Position numbers and translations under genes: made by a program
Notes under the pieces: model-generated
The model's database searches: none
What the model saw: only the letters and a program-made list of their open reading frames with translations
Told to the model about the DNA's origin: nothing
Assembly: GCA_038209155.1 (NCBI GenBank)
Contig: JBBQYA010000101.1
Span: 1 to 9,587, forward strand
Direction of reading: 5' to 3'
DNA length: 9,587 nucleotides
From: JBBQYA01 sp038209155
GTDB lineage: Bacteria; Bacteroidota; Bacteroidia; Sphingobacteriales; Sphingobacteriaceae
Shown: positions 1-6,312 of the stretch, piece by piece
How positions within the stretch are numbered: the stretch's first letter is position 1
Layout of the letters: each line of letters starts with the position of its first letter

Positions 1-85
1 GATGGTTATCTCCTCCCTGTTTTTTATTTTAATTGAAAAACCATGCATGAACAAAAAATGGCCACAACAACTAAGGAATTTTTTG

Positions 86-230
86 CTTAAAATCGTTGCT
101 AGGACTTCGTAAGTTCTATTTCTCTTTTACTTTCCGTATACTTATTTTCCTAGCGACTCTTGCGCAATACCTTGCGCCTATTACGCTCAAACCTTCTTAT
201 AATCCTTGCCGTTTTAAATTTATTTACGAT
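86..230. repeat. Degenerate Flavobacterium-type intergenic repeat, left copy
   Basis: This non-coding stretch contains tandem degenerate units of the 'ttgcg' kind: 'cttgcgcaataccttgcgcc' around 159-178 and a unit ending 'ccttgccGTTTTAAATTTATTTA' at about 204-226. A second region at 990-1168 carries similar units with the same ending, in the same orientation. From memory, Flavobacterium genomes hold many degenerate intergenic repeats ending in 'ttgcggttaaattta'. The short open frame across here is explained by the repeat and shows no protein-like features. Nothing else is recognisable in bases 1-321. Confidence 0.5.
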
Positions 231-321
231 AATATAAGGCATGATATTTTACTAATTATTACAGAAAATATCTTAATTTAGAATGAAAAACTGATGAATT
301 ATTAAAATAAATAATAGCTTA

Positions 322-945
322 ATGGAACAAATAGAAAATAGCCAATTACAGTTTATTACAGAAATAAAAAATAAAGTTCGCCAAGCTCAATATGAAGCAT
401 TAAAAGCTGTAAATGTGCAGCTCATAAATTTATATTGGGACCTGGGCAAAGCAATTGCTGAAAAACAAGAATTGGGTAGGGGAAAAGCTATTGTACCTAC
501 TTTATCCAATGAACTCAGAAATGAATTCCCTACACTTAAAGCTGATGAAAACGACCGCCTTAAATTAGACTGAAACTTGTAACGCACCTTAGCAAAAGTT
601 AATTATCATATACATACTGATGCTATTAAAGAAAAATTAATTCCACCAGCACTCACGAAAGATAAAATAAACTTTGTGTATGCAGACGAAGCCGACATGC
701 TTAATGTAGCCTTATTTGGCATTACTGCAAAACAATGGCGAGAAACTAACCCAAAAGTCGAAGGCAACGTTAGAGATATGGCAACTATTGAACAATTAGT
801 GGTGTTATCTAACATGGAAAGTATAAATGCAGTATTAATAAATCAAGGCTTAAAGCAAGCAGATAGATTGATTCAATTAAACACTATTGCCATTACCCAA
901 ATGAAAAGTTTAGTACAAAACAGCAGCTTGAAAAAATTAACCTAA
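322..945 (+). pseudogene. Chimeric pseudogene: DUF1016 (YhcG-type) N-terminus joined to KilA-N protein C-terminus
   Basis: The first part, from ATG 322 to about base 537, reads as the N-terminal domain of DUF1016/YhcG-type PD-(D/E)XK nucleases: 'AQYEALKAVNVQLINLYWDLG', 'GKAIAEKQELGRGKAIV', 'LSNELRNEFPTLK'. From about 538 the same frame reads as the C-terminal region of Bacteroidota KilA-N-domain proteins: 'DENDRLKLD', 'RTLAKVNYHIHTDAIKE', 'YADEADMLNVALFG', 'ATIEQLVVLSNMESINAVLI'. The KilA-N domain itself is missing, as is the DUF1016 catalytic domain. Two in-frame stops break the reading: TGA at 571-573, where the family expects Trp, and TAA at 580-582, where it expects Gln. Both fit single C-to-T or G-to-A transitions. 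The frame otherwise stays intact to the stop at 943-945, so no base was gained or lost after the fusion. Family assignments are from memory; the shared frame and the stops are read directly. No function is expected. Confidence 0.82.
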
Positions 946-989
946 AAGTATAAACTTAAGCTGCTAGCTGTAAAAAATAAATTCAATTC

Positions 990-1168
990 CTAAAGATCTT
1001 TGCTTAACACCGAGTGCTTATTGCGTTTAATACTTTAAGTTCCTAGCTAACCCTGCACAAGACATTGCAATCTTTGAATTTAAACTTTCCTTTGCGATCC
1101 TTGCGCAACGCCTTTTGGCCAATTCATTTAAATTACATTGCTACACCTGCGTTTAAATTTATTTTAGG
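990..1168. repeat. Degenerate Flavobacterium-type intergenic repeat, right copy
   Basis: This follows the dead chimeric gene and contains the same kind of units as the left copy: 'tttgcgatccttgcgcaacg' at 1091-1110 and an end 'cctgcGTTTAAATTTATTTTA' at about 1146-1165, with further weak units around 1004-1080 such as 'tattgcgtttaata'. Orientation matches the left copy. An open frame from 1065 falls mostly within the repeat and is not accepted as a gene. Bases 946-989 hold nothing I can recognise. Confidence 0.5.
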
Positions 1169-1243
1169 TCAAGAAACTTTGAATATTACAAAAGACCTGA
1201 AGAAAAATTTAAAAAATATGTCCTTCTATTCTCCAACGTTATC

Positions 1244-1444
1244 ATGATCTTATTTGCCAATGTGTTGACGGTTTTAGTAATGCTTCTAAACGAAGGACTC
1301 AACATCAGCGAATCCCTTTTCAAAATTCAAACCAACCAAATTATAAAAGACCTATTGTACAAAAACACTTTGATTTCTTTTCTCTTATCAGTTTTTGTTT
1401 GGATTTGGCTTTTATTTAAGCTTAAAACAAAAAACTTAGCTTAA
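1244..1444 (+). CDS. Doubtful small two-helix membrane protein
   Basis: The 66-residue frame has two hydrophobic segments, about residues 2-16 and 42-58, separated by a polar stretch and followed by a basic tail (KLKTKN). I do not recognise a family. The frame is open upstream of the ATG to about 1157 and reads 'NFEYYKRPEEKFKKYVLLF', a plausible charged stretch leading into the first helix. There is no ATG, GTG or TTG in that extension that clearly improves on 1244. It may be the 3' remnant of a longer membrane protein cut by the repeat to its left. No promoter or ribosome-binding site is evident. It could also be a chance frame in AT-rich DNA. Confidence 0.35.
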   Translation: MILFANVLTVLVMLLNEGLNISESLFKIQTNQIIKDLLYKNTLISFLLSVFVWIWLLFKLKTKNLA

Positions 1445-1494
1445 AACTTGCAGATAAAATGGAATGATAAGGAAATTTACAAAAATGAATTAGG

Positions 1495-1539
1495 ATATAC
1501 AAAAATCATATACTTTGTGATATTAATTAATAGTATATG
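1495..1539 (+). promoter_or_regulatory. Putative toxin-antitoxin operator
   Basis: The sequence CATATAC at 1507-1513 has an exact inverted partner GTATATG at 1533-1539, which includes the antitoxin ATG. A further direct ATATAC lies at 1495-1500. A TAcTTTG at 1511-1517 resembles the Bacteroidota -7 box but is one base short of TAnnTTTG. Ribbon-helix-helix antitoxins normally repress their own promoters through such short repeats, so an operator role is inferred and not shown. Confidence 0.4.
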
Positions 1540-1767
1540 AAAACTGTATCTCTAAAAATAGACGATTCCATATTTTTCGAAACCGAAAAAATTCTTTCTC
1601 GCAAAAGTATTCCTAGAAATAGATATATAAATGAAGCTTTAGAGTTTTACAATAATGTACAAAAAAGACAAATTTTGGAGGAAAGGCTTAAAGTTGAATC
1701 CAATTTAGTCAAAAAAGAATCTATGAATATTTTAAAAGATTTTGAAAATATTGATTATGCAGATTAA
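1537..1767 (+). CDS. Type II antitoxin, ribbon-helix-helix (MazE/CopG-like)
   Basis: This 76-residue protein is the likely antitoxin of the MazF-like toxin that follows. Residues 2-9 (KTVSLKID) fit the DNA-binding beta strand of a ribbon-helix-helix fold. Two predicted helices follow, about 10-23 and 26-44 (NRYINEALEFYNNVQKR). The charged C-terminus, about 45-76, fits a flexible toxin-binding tail. Family knowledge says such proteins dimerise, neutralise the toxin and repress the operon. Its stop overlaps the toxin start by 11 bases, which indicates translational coupling. The start ATG at 1537 sits inside an inverted repeat that could be its own operator. Function is inferred from fold pattern and position; the exact antitoxin subfamily is uncertain. 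Confidence 0.75.
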   Translation: MKTVSLKIDDSIFFETEKILSRKSIPRNRYINEALEFYNNVQKRQILEERLKVESNLVKKESMNILKDFENIDYAD

Positions 1768-2113
1768 ACAGTTTGAAATATGGATTGCAGATTTAAATCA
1801 GCAAATTGTAACAAAAACTGGAAAAACTAGACCAGTCTTAATTGTTCAAACAAATTTATTAAACAAGATTTTGCATCCTTCAACTATAGTTTGTCCGATA
1901 ACAACAAATGTTCAAACGGAATCTACTATTTTACGAGTTCATCTTAAAAAAGGAATGGTTAACCTTTCAGAGAATTGTGATATAATGATAGATCAAATGA
2001 GAGCTATTGATAATAAACGTTTATTAAAAAAACTAGGGATTCTGCCAATTGATTTCATTGATTTAATTAAAGAAAACATTTGTAATGGATTTGGATTAGT
2101 TAGGACTAAATAA
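1757..2113 (+). CDS. mazF: MazF/PemK-family endoribonuclease toxin
   Basis: The 118-residue product matches the MazF/PemK fold. The N-terminus has 'QFEIWIADLNQ', followed by the family loop and 'GKTRPVLIVQ', with the conserved Arg-Pro at residues 25-26. 'STIVCPITT' follows, placing Thr at 49-50, and the later part includes 'CDIMIDQMRAIDNKRL', a typical MazF segment. In studied members the equivalent Arg and Thr take part in cleavage of single-stranded RNA at short sequence motifs, which halts translation. I chose ATG 1757 over the TTG at 1742: ATG gives the usual MazF start and length (about 110-120 residues), and an 11-base overlap with the antitoxin is typical. The frame is intact, so the toxin is probably active. 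Cleavage specificity cannot be read from sequence. Confidence 0.9.
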   Translation: MQIKQFEIWIADLNQQIVTKTGKTRPVLIVQTNLLNKILHPSTIVCPITTNVQTESTILRVHLKKGMVNLSENCDIMIDQMRAIDNKRLLKKLGILPIDFIDLIKENICNGFGLVRTK

Positions 2114-2209
2114 AAAGGATCGATCTTGATGATTTTACCCAATATATTTTTTGAAATTGCTGGAAATAGTTTTTAACTATCAAAAACAACAATCGAGAAA
2201 TAAAAAAAA

Positions 2210-2229
2210 CTAAATAATCAATTATTTAG
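2210..2229. repeat. Short perfect palindrome in spacer
   Basis: CTAAATAAT at 2210-2218 and ATTATTTAG at 2221-2229 are perfect inverted arms separated by two bases. The loop is too small and no T-run follows, so it is a poor terminator; a protein-binding site is possible. The rest of the spacer from 2114 to about 2380 holds no coding or RNA feature I can support. Confidence 0.3.
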
Positions 2230-2382
2230 ATAAAACCATTCGATCTTATCTGAAAAAGTTTAATCATCCTACCTTAAATACTGAAACAAAAATGACCAAT
2301 TGCGGAAATATTCTTCATTATTTTTCTTTTAAAGTCTTTAGAAATTTAATCTCCCTTATTGAACACAAATTATCTAAAATTT

Positions 2383-2436
2383 TTTATCGATAAATAAATA
2401 TTGATAAAAAATATATTTTTATTGTTTATCAATAAA
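2383..2436. promoter_or_regulatory. Triple TTTATCRATAAA-like operator array
   Basis: Three related sites lie upstream of the DUF2975/HTH operon. The first is the perfect 12-base palindrome TTTATCGATAAA at 2383-2394. The second is a half-conserved copy at 2397-2408, whose TATTGATAAA is the exact reverse complement of bases 2425-2434. The third is TTTATCAATAAA at 2425-2436. Centres are 14 and 28 bases apart. The third site lies between the -33 and -7 promoter boxes, where a bound protein would block RNA polymerase. The small Cro/C1-type regulator of the same operon is the obvious candidate ligand, by inference. Confidence 0.5.
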
Positions 2437-2450
2437 TAATTATACATTTG
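2422..2450 (+). promoter_or_regulatory. Bacteroidota promoter for DUF2975/HTH operon
   Basis: A TTG at 2422-2424 and TACATTTG at 2443-2450 match the Bacteroidota primary sigma consensus (TTG, about 17-23 bases, TAnnTTTG) with an 18-base spacer. Transcription would start near 2456-2458, leaving a leader of about 25 bases before the ATG at 2483. This is the clearest promoter in the window. Confidence 0.65.
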
Positions 2451-2482
2451 TTTTATTATTTATTTCTAACCCCAGAACGACA

Positions 2483-3127
2483 ATGAAAAACTCAAAGACA
2501 AATTCAGTAATCCCGATTATTAAATCAATTTTAAACCTAGCATGGTATGGTGGTTTTATTTTAGTAGGAATCTTACTCATTATTTCAATCTTTTATTCGA
2601 TAGGAGATTTTAATATTGATGGCAAAACTAAAATAACTATCAAGGATCTACCAAGTTCCTTTTCAGGCAATGGGGGAAATAATAATTTATTAAAATCTTT
2701 GGATCCTGCATTTACAGATGCTATGATTAATCAAGATATCAACTCTCTTACATTTAATACCAGCGATATTTATTTTAAATTGTTTTTAACATTTTCATTG
2801 TTAATCTCTATTACTATAGTCTATCTTATTCTATATCATTTGAGAAAAATATTTTCTGGTCTGCCGATAAATTCTCCTTTCACTTACCAGAACTACAAAA
2901 GCATTAGGTCTATAGCCTTTTTAATTATCAATTTTGTTTTAGTAGAATGGATTTTAAAACTTTCAATGAGTTTTATCTTAGAAACAAAATATGATTTAAA
3001 AACAAAATTAAATATTGAATTAACTTCTGCTATAACCTACATTTTATTGGGATTAATTATTTTTGCAATAGCAGAAATATTCAATCAAGGAATTAAATTA
3101 AAAGAAGAACAAGATTTAACGATTTAA
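2483..3127 (+). CDS. DUF2975 family membrane protein
   Basis: The 214-residue protein has four predicted membrane helices, at about residues 20-40, 100-119, 141-165 and 180-199, with a long polar loop (about 41-98) between the first two. The segment 'LRKIFSGLPINSPFTYQN' (120-137) and the C-terminal 'EEQDLTI' (208-214) are hallmarks I associate with DUF2975. The biochemical role of that family is not established. Only three bases separate it from a Cro/C1-type regulator gene; this pairing recurs in Bacteroidota and Firmicutes. The membrane protein may modulate or report to the regulator, but that is inference. A good promoter and an operator-like array lie directly upstream. Confidence 0.85.
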   Translation: MKNSKTNSVIPIIKSILNLAWYGGFILVGILLIISIFYSIGDFNIDGKTKITIKDLPSSFSGNGGNNNLLKSLDPAFTDAMINQDINSLTFNTSDIYFKLFLTFSLLISITIVYLILYHLRKIFSGLPINSPFTYQNYKSIRSIAFLIINFVLVEWILKLSMSFILETKYDLKTKLNIELTSAITYILLGLIIFAIAEIFNQGIKLKEEQDLTI

Positions 3128-3130
3128 TCT

Positions 3131-3340
3131 ATGCCAATAATTGTAAACTTAGATCTGATGATGGCAAAACGAAAAATATCTCTAAATCAACTTTCCGAAC
3201 GAGTTGATTTGACATTATCTAACCTATCCATCTTAAAAACAGGAAAAGCTAAAGCGATTCGTTTTAGTACTTTAGACTCAATCTGTAAAGCATTAGACTG
3301 CCAACCAGGAGATATTTTAGAATATAAAATGGAGGAATAA
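3131..3340 (+). CDS. Small Cro/C1-type HTH regulator (YozG-like)
   Basis: This 69-residue protein consists almost only of a Cro/C1 helix-turn-helix domain. 'ISLNQLSERVDLTLSNLSILKTG' supplies the scaffold and recognition helices (about 16-38). 'IRFSTLDSICKALDCQPGDIL' (43-63) is the typical C-terminal half of the YozG-like group, with the Cys-Gln-Pro-Gly-Asp turn. There is no ligand-binding or dimerisation extension. It sits three bases after the DUF2975 gene and shares its promoter, so it probably binds the TTTATCRATAAA-like sites upstream and autoregulates the operon. That target is inferred from position and the palindromic sites. Confidence 0.88.
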   Translation: MPIIVNLDLMMAKRKISLNQLSERVDLTLSNLSILKTGKAKAIRFSTLDSICKALDCQPGDILEYKMEE

Positions 3341-3403
3341 GTAGTTGAAACATAATTTAATAAGTGATTAGACAATATTTTACAACATCCAATTATTAGA
3401 AAT

Positions 3404-3808
3404 ATGAATCACAAAACATCAATCCAAATTTTGTTGACACTACTTATTGCAATCATTTTTTTTCATGTTTCTGTAATTGTAAAGTTGGTTCCTTACAATA
3501 TAGCTTGGGGCGGACGACTTCAAAATGATTCTCAAATGTATGTTTTTGAAGCTCTCTCAATCCTTATCAACTTATTTTTAGGAATGATTTTGCTAATGAA
3601 AGGAAACTATTTAAAATTTCAATTTAAAAATAAAACGATAAACATAATATTATGGATTTTTCTGGCTTTATTTCTTTTGAATACTGTTGGAAACATTTTC
3701 GCCAAGACAAACTTTGAAAAATCATTTGCTATTTTGACTTTTATATTAGCAATTCTTATTTGGAAAATTTTGAATGCTAAGAATGTATCTACCAAAACTA
3801 TAGTATGA
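3404..3808 (+). CDS. Four-helix integral membrane protein, unknown function
   Basis: The 134-residue protein has four predicted membrane helices, about residues 7-28, 47-65, 78-98 and 105-123, joined by short loops. The first loop holds 'YNIAWGGRLQNDSQMYVFE' (31-49), the most distinctive polar stretch. It resembles small uncharacterised membrane proteins I recall from Bacteroidota, but I cannot name a function. It begins 63 bases after the HTH gene with no clear promoter between, so it may be read through from the DUF2975/HTH operon or have its own weak promoter. The ATG at 3404 is the natural start because the first helix follows directly. Confidence 0.7.
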   Translation: MNHKTSIQILLTLLIAIIFFHVSVIVKLVPYNIAWGGRLQNDSQMYVFEALSILINLFLGMILLMKGNYLKFQFKNKTINIILWIFLALFLLNTVGNIFAKTNFEKSFAILTFILAILIWKILNAKNVSTKTIV

Positions 3809-3922
3809 AATTGGGTTTATCTTTACATAATGTGATAAATTGAACAAACATTGCCATTTAAATTTTGGAAAAAATAGAGATTTAATAAAATGATTCAAGG
3901 CTAAACTTTTTTAAAATAAATC

Positions 3923-3930
3923 TACATTTG
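3923..3930 (+). promoter_or_regulatory. Possible -7 box (TAnnTTTG) for secreted protein gene
   Basis: TACATTTG is an exact match to the Bacteroidota -7 box and is identical to the one upstream of the DUF2975 gene. No TTG is found at the expected -33 distance, and the leader to the ATG at 4034 would be about 97 bases, so support is moderate to weak. Confidence 0.35.
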
Positions 3931-4033
3931 TTTGTCAATTAGCCTATTCATATTCAATTAAAAAATAATTTCTATAAGCAAAAAGCCCTAAAACTAAAAA
4001 TATATTGATCAAACATTAATTCTAAAAAACATC

Positions 4034-4663
4034 ATGAAAAAAACAACTACCTTCTTAATCGCTTTCCTAATTTCTATTTGCTCATTTGCTCAAAACTTTG
4101 AAGGAAAAATCGTCTACACAAATTCTGTGAAAAGTAAAATACCAAACGTAACTGACGAACAATTCGCAACAATGATGGGAACGACACAAGAATATTTTAT
4201 AAAAGCGGGGGACTATAAATCAATTTCAAACGGAAGTTTATTTCAATACCAACTCTATATAAATAAAGACAATAAGCTTTACAGCAAAATGAGTAATTCT
4301 GAAGCGCTTTTATGGAACGATGGATCAGAAAATAAAGATGAAATTATTAAATCAGAGCTAAACAAAGGTGTTATAGAAATTTTAGGCTACAATTGCGATG
4401 AATTAATTTTGACGTGTAAGTCTGGAATACAGAAATATTATTTCAATTCAAAAATTGCAGTTGATACTAAATCTTTTACTAATCACAAATACGGAAACTG
4501 GTACGAATTTCTTTTAAAATCAAATTCTTTGCCATTAAAAATTGTCATTGATAATCCACAGTTTACTTTGGAAAGCATTGCCACAGAAGTAAAGGCTATG
4601 AAACTTGAAAATACTTTTTTTGATTTACCAGAAAATGCTCAGCTTACAAAAAGCCCTCATTGA
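4034..4663 (+). CDS. Secreted protein, possibly DUF4412-like
   Basis: The 209-residue protein starts with a clear Sec signal peptide: Lys at 2-3, a hydrophobic core about 7-17, and probable cleavage after 'SFA' at residue 19. The mature part opens with 'NFEGKIVYTNSV' and continues with alternating beta-rich stretches ('EYFIKAGDYKSIS', 'YQLYINKDNKLYSKM', 'QKYYFNSKIAVD'), ending at 'TFFDLPENAQL'. This layout resembles DUF4412/LolA-like periplasmic proteins of Bacteroidota that begin with 'G.I.Y' and end with '..F.lP'. There is no lipobox, so it is probably periplasmic or exported. It stands alone between spacers of over 150 bases. The family placement is a tentative recollection; export is well supported. 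Confidence 0.7.
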   Translation: MKKTTTFLIAFLISICSFAQNFEGKIVYTNSVKSKIPNVTDEQFATMMGTTQEYFIKAGDYKSISNGSLFQYQLYINKDNKLYSKMSNSEALLWNDGSENKDEIIKSELNKGVIEILGYNCDELILTCKSGIQKYYFNSKIAVDTKSFTNHKYGNWYEFLLKSNSLPLKIVIDNPQFTLESIATEVKAMKLENTFFDLPENAQLTKSPH

Positions 4664-4818
4664 TTAAAATAGGAGATTTCGCCAATTGATAGATAAATTT
4701 TGAGATAAAGTTCATCTGAATTAAGTTTTTGGCGTTTTAGGTCAATTAAACAAATAGTTAATAAAATTTAATTATAAAATTAGTTAAATCAAAAAAAACA
4801 TAATTAATAGAATTTACC

Positions 4819-5397
4819 ATGAGCGATTTTTCAAACCTAACATTAGATTGGTCACACCTAACCAGCATTTCTGAACTTGAATATAATGATAAAGAAGAAC
4901 AATTTCCAGGAGTTTACATTTGGGGCTTTACCATCGATAAAGTATTTATTCCATATTATGTAGGTATAACAAAAAATTTAAATTATCGAATTCACGAACA
5001 CATTCGATTTTTAATTAGTGGTCTTTATACAATTTACCATAAAGATTCTTTAGCAAAATTTAAAGACTTTAAAAATAAAAAAGATACAGAAGTTAAAGCA
5101 GACAACAAAGAAGGAATAATTTATATTCCTAACTGGCCTACTAATTTCAAAAAATTTTTAGACGAAAGAAAACTACTTCAAGAGCATATCGACTTTATGG
5201 TTGAGACTTTCACCTATTCTTGCGCACCAGTAGATTTAAATATGTATACCATGGATGATCTTAGAGAAATTGAAAAAATATGTATTAAAGAAATTGGATT
5301 AGAAAATCTGGCAAATACAAAATGTGGGGAGCTCAAAAATTTAATTAAGCATAAAAATTATATAAATTTTGAAGATAAGCTAAAAGAAAAAATTTAA
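4819..5397 (+). CDS. Stand-alone GIY-YIG-like domain protein
   Basis: The 192-residue protein shows a GIY-YIG signature near its N-terminus: 'PGVYIWGF' (GVY at 31-33), then 'FIPYYVGIT' (YVG at 47-49) and 'NYRIHEHI' with the conserved Arg at 57 and His/Glu/His at 59-61. Those positions fit the tyrosines, glycine and arginine of GIY-YIG nucleases. A plausible late acidic residue lies in 'MDDLREIEKICIKEIGLENLANT' (about 144-167), where the superfamily has a metal-binding Glu, but I cannot assign it firmly. No zinc finger, HNH or DNA-binding domain is attached, unlike homing endonucleases or UvrC. It could be an active nuclease or a catalytically altered relative. Neighbours give no clue: it has its own spacer of 155 bases upstream. 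There is no signal peptide, so it is probably cytoplasmic. Confidence 0.65.
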   Translation: MSDFSNLTLDWSHLTSISELEYNDKEEQFPGVYIWGFTIDKVFIPYYVGITKNLNYRIHEHIRFLISGLYTIYHKDSLAKFKDFKNKKDTEVKADNKEGIIYIPNWPTNFKKFLDERKLLQEHIDFMVETFTYSCAPVDLNMYTMDDLREIEKICIKEIGLENLANTKCGELKNLIKHKNYINFEDKLKEKI

Positions 5398-5427
5398 ATA
5401 ATTTTGTTTTGATGCTAAATATCTTTT

Positions 5428-6096
5428 ATGAAAATTATAAACCCATTCTACCAGCTACCAATCATTATACAATGGATTCTCTCCATCTTTTTGTTAATCA
5501 TAGGTTTTTTTCTAGCCATGCTAATAATTTAAGCGGGAGATAAACAACCAATTTTTTATCTTTTCTTATTCTTTTATGTTCCAATCGCACAATTTAGCAT
5601 CACTCCTATTTCCAAGCTAACTGGAATGTATACCTATTATTCTCCCATGTTGCTTGGCTACATGGCAAACAAAAATCAAATAGATTTGCATAGCGCTGGC
5701 AGCTTCGATTATTTATATATTATGCGAAAGCAAAAACCTGAAACAGAATTTAGAAATAGAATAATTGGTTATTATTTAGAAGGAATAATAAATATCATCA
5801 AGCAAATAGAAAATAATTTGATTCCAAATACGGTGGAGATAGTGGCGACTTCTTATTTTTTTAACGATAGAACTATGAATAAATTGGGTTTCTTGTCCAA
5901 AGAGCCTTCCCTATTCTATCGAATTAACTTATTGATCAATTTTATTGATTTAACATGGATGTACTCCCTTTCAAAAGGGCGTTTTTCGATTCCCAAACTT
6001 TGGAATGCAAAGAAAGCCTCTATCTCAGGTGCTGCTTTAATTGAAAACAAAGCATTTATTCTAGAATTACATAAAAAATTGAATAAAGGAAGTTGA
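5428..6096 (+). pseudogene. Membrane-anchored protein interrupted by one in-frame stop
   Basis: From ATG 5428 a single frame runs to the stop at 6094-6096, broken only by TAA at 5530-5532 (codon 35). Before the stop lies 'MKIINPFYQLP' and a hydrophobic helix (about 12-34). After it comes 'AGDKQPIFY', a second helix (about 42-61), and then a soluble part: 'YYSPMLLGYM', 'DLHSAGSFDYLY', 'EFRNRIIGYYLEG', 'TSYFFNDRTMNKLGF', 'PKLWNAKKASISG'. The sequence after the stop continues without a start codon for 31 codons, to Met 5626, so the two parts were clearly one gene. I recall similar unnamed proteins in Flavobacteriaceae with two N-terminal helices and this soluble region; the function is unknown. 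A TTA-to-TAA change is one simple explanation. Reinitiation at 5626 could give a 156-residue product without the helices. Confidence 0.78.
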
Positions 6097-6312
6097 TCTT
6101 TGCGAATTACAAATCCAATTTTCAATTTGGTTGATACTATCAAATGGATGCCTTTCCCCTCTTTTCAGAAAAAATATAAATTTATTGCAACACGTTAAAT
6201 TTCAAAAAAAATTGGTACCTAAAAATTTGTAGTGGTTTTAAAAACAAATTATTATAATTGTTCTAATAAAAAAATTAATTTTAGGAATTATTAAAATTTA
6301 AACGGCAAAATC

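Noticed and set aside
1..19. CTCCTCCC on the + strand gives GGGAGGAG on the - strand, like a Shine-Dalgarno site for a leftward gene
   Set aside because: The coding part would lie outside the window, no start codon can be placed, and Bacteroidota rarely rely on strong Shine-Dalgarno sites.
96..281. 61-codon open frame on the + strand
   Set aside because: It lies inside the degenerate intergenic repeat and its translation has no protein-like pattern.
571..582. TGA/TAA in the chimeric gene as recoded stops
   Set aside because: All other genes end at normal stops, the two stops are different codons, and the gene is already a truncated fusion; decay is simpler.
606..815. Minus-strand open frame opposite the pseudogene
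   Set aside because: The + strand frame clearly encodes KilA-N-protein sequence; the reverse frame is its shadow.
1065..1247. 60-codon open frame on the + strand
   Set aside because: It overlaps the right repeat copy and shows no domain or consistent composition.
5916..6143. Minus-strand 75-codon frame
   Set aside because: It overlaps well-formed + strand coding sequence of the interrupted membrane protein.
6131..6143. TTGATA-c-TATCAA palindrome after the interrupted gene
   Set aside because: The one-base centre cannot form a hairpin and there is no T-run, so it is not a terminator; no other support for a binding site.
6226..6260. Possible promoter TTTG ... TATAATTG before the T9SS cargo gene
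   Set aside because: The -7 box has a mismatch and the spacing is at the upper limit, so it is not listed as a feature.
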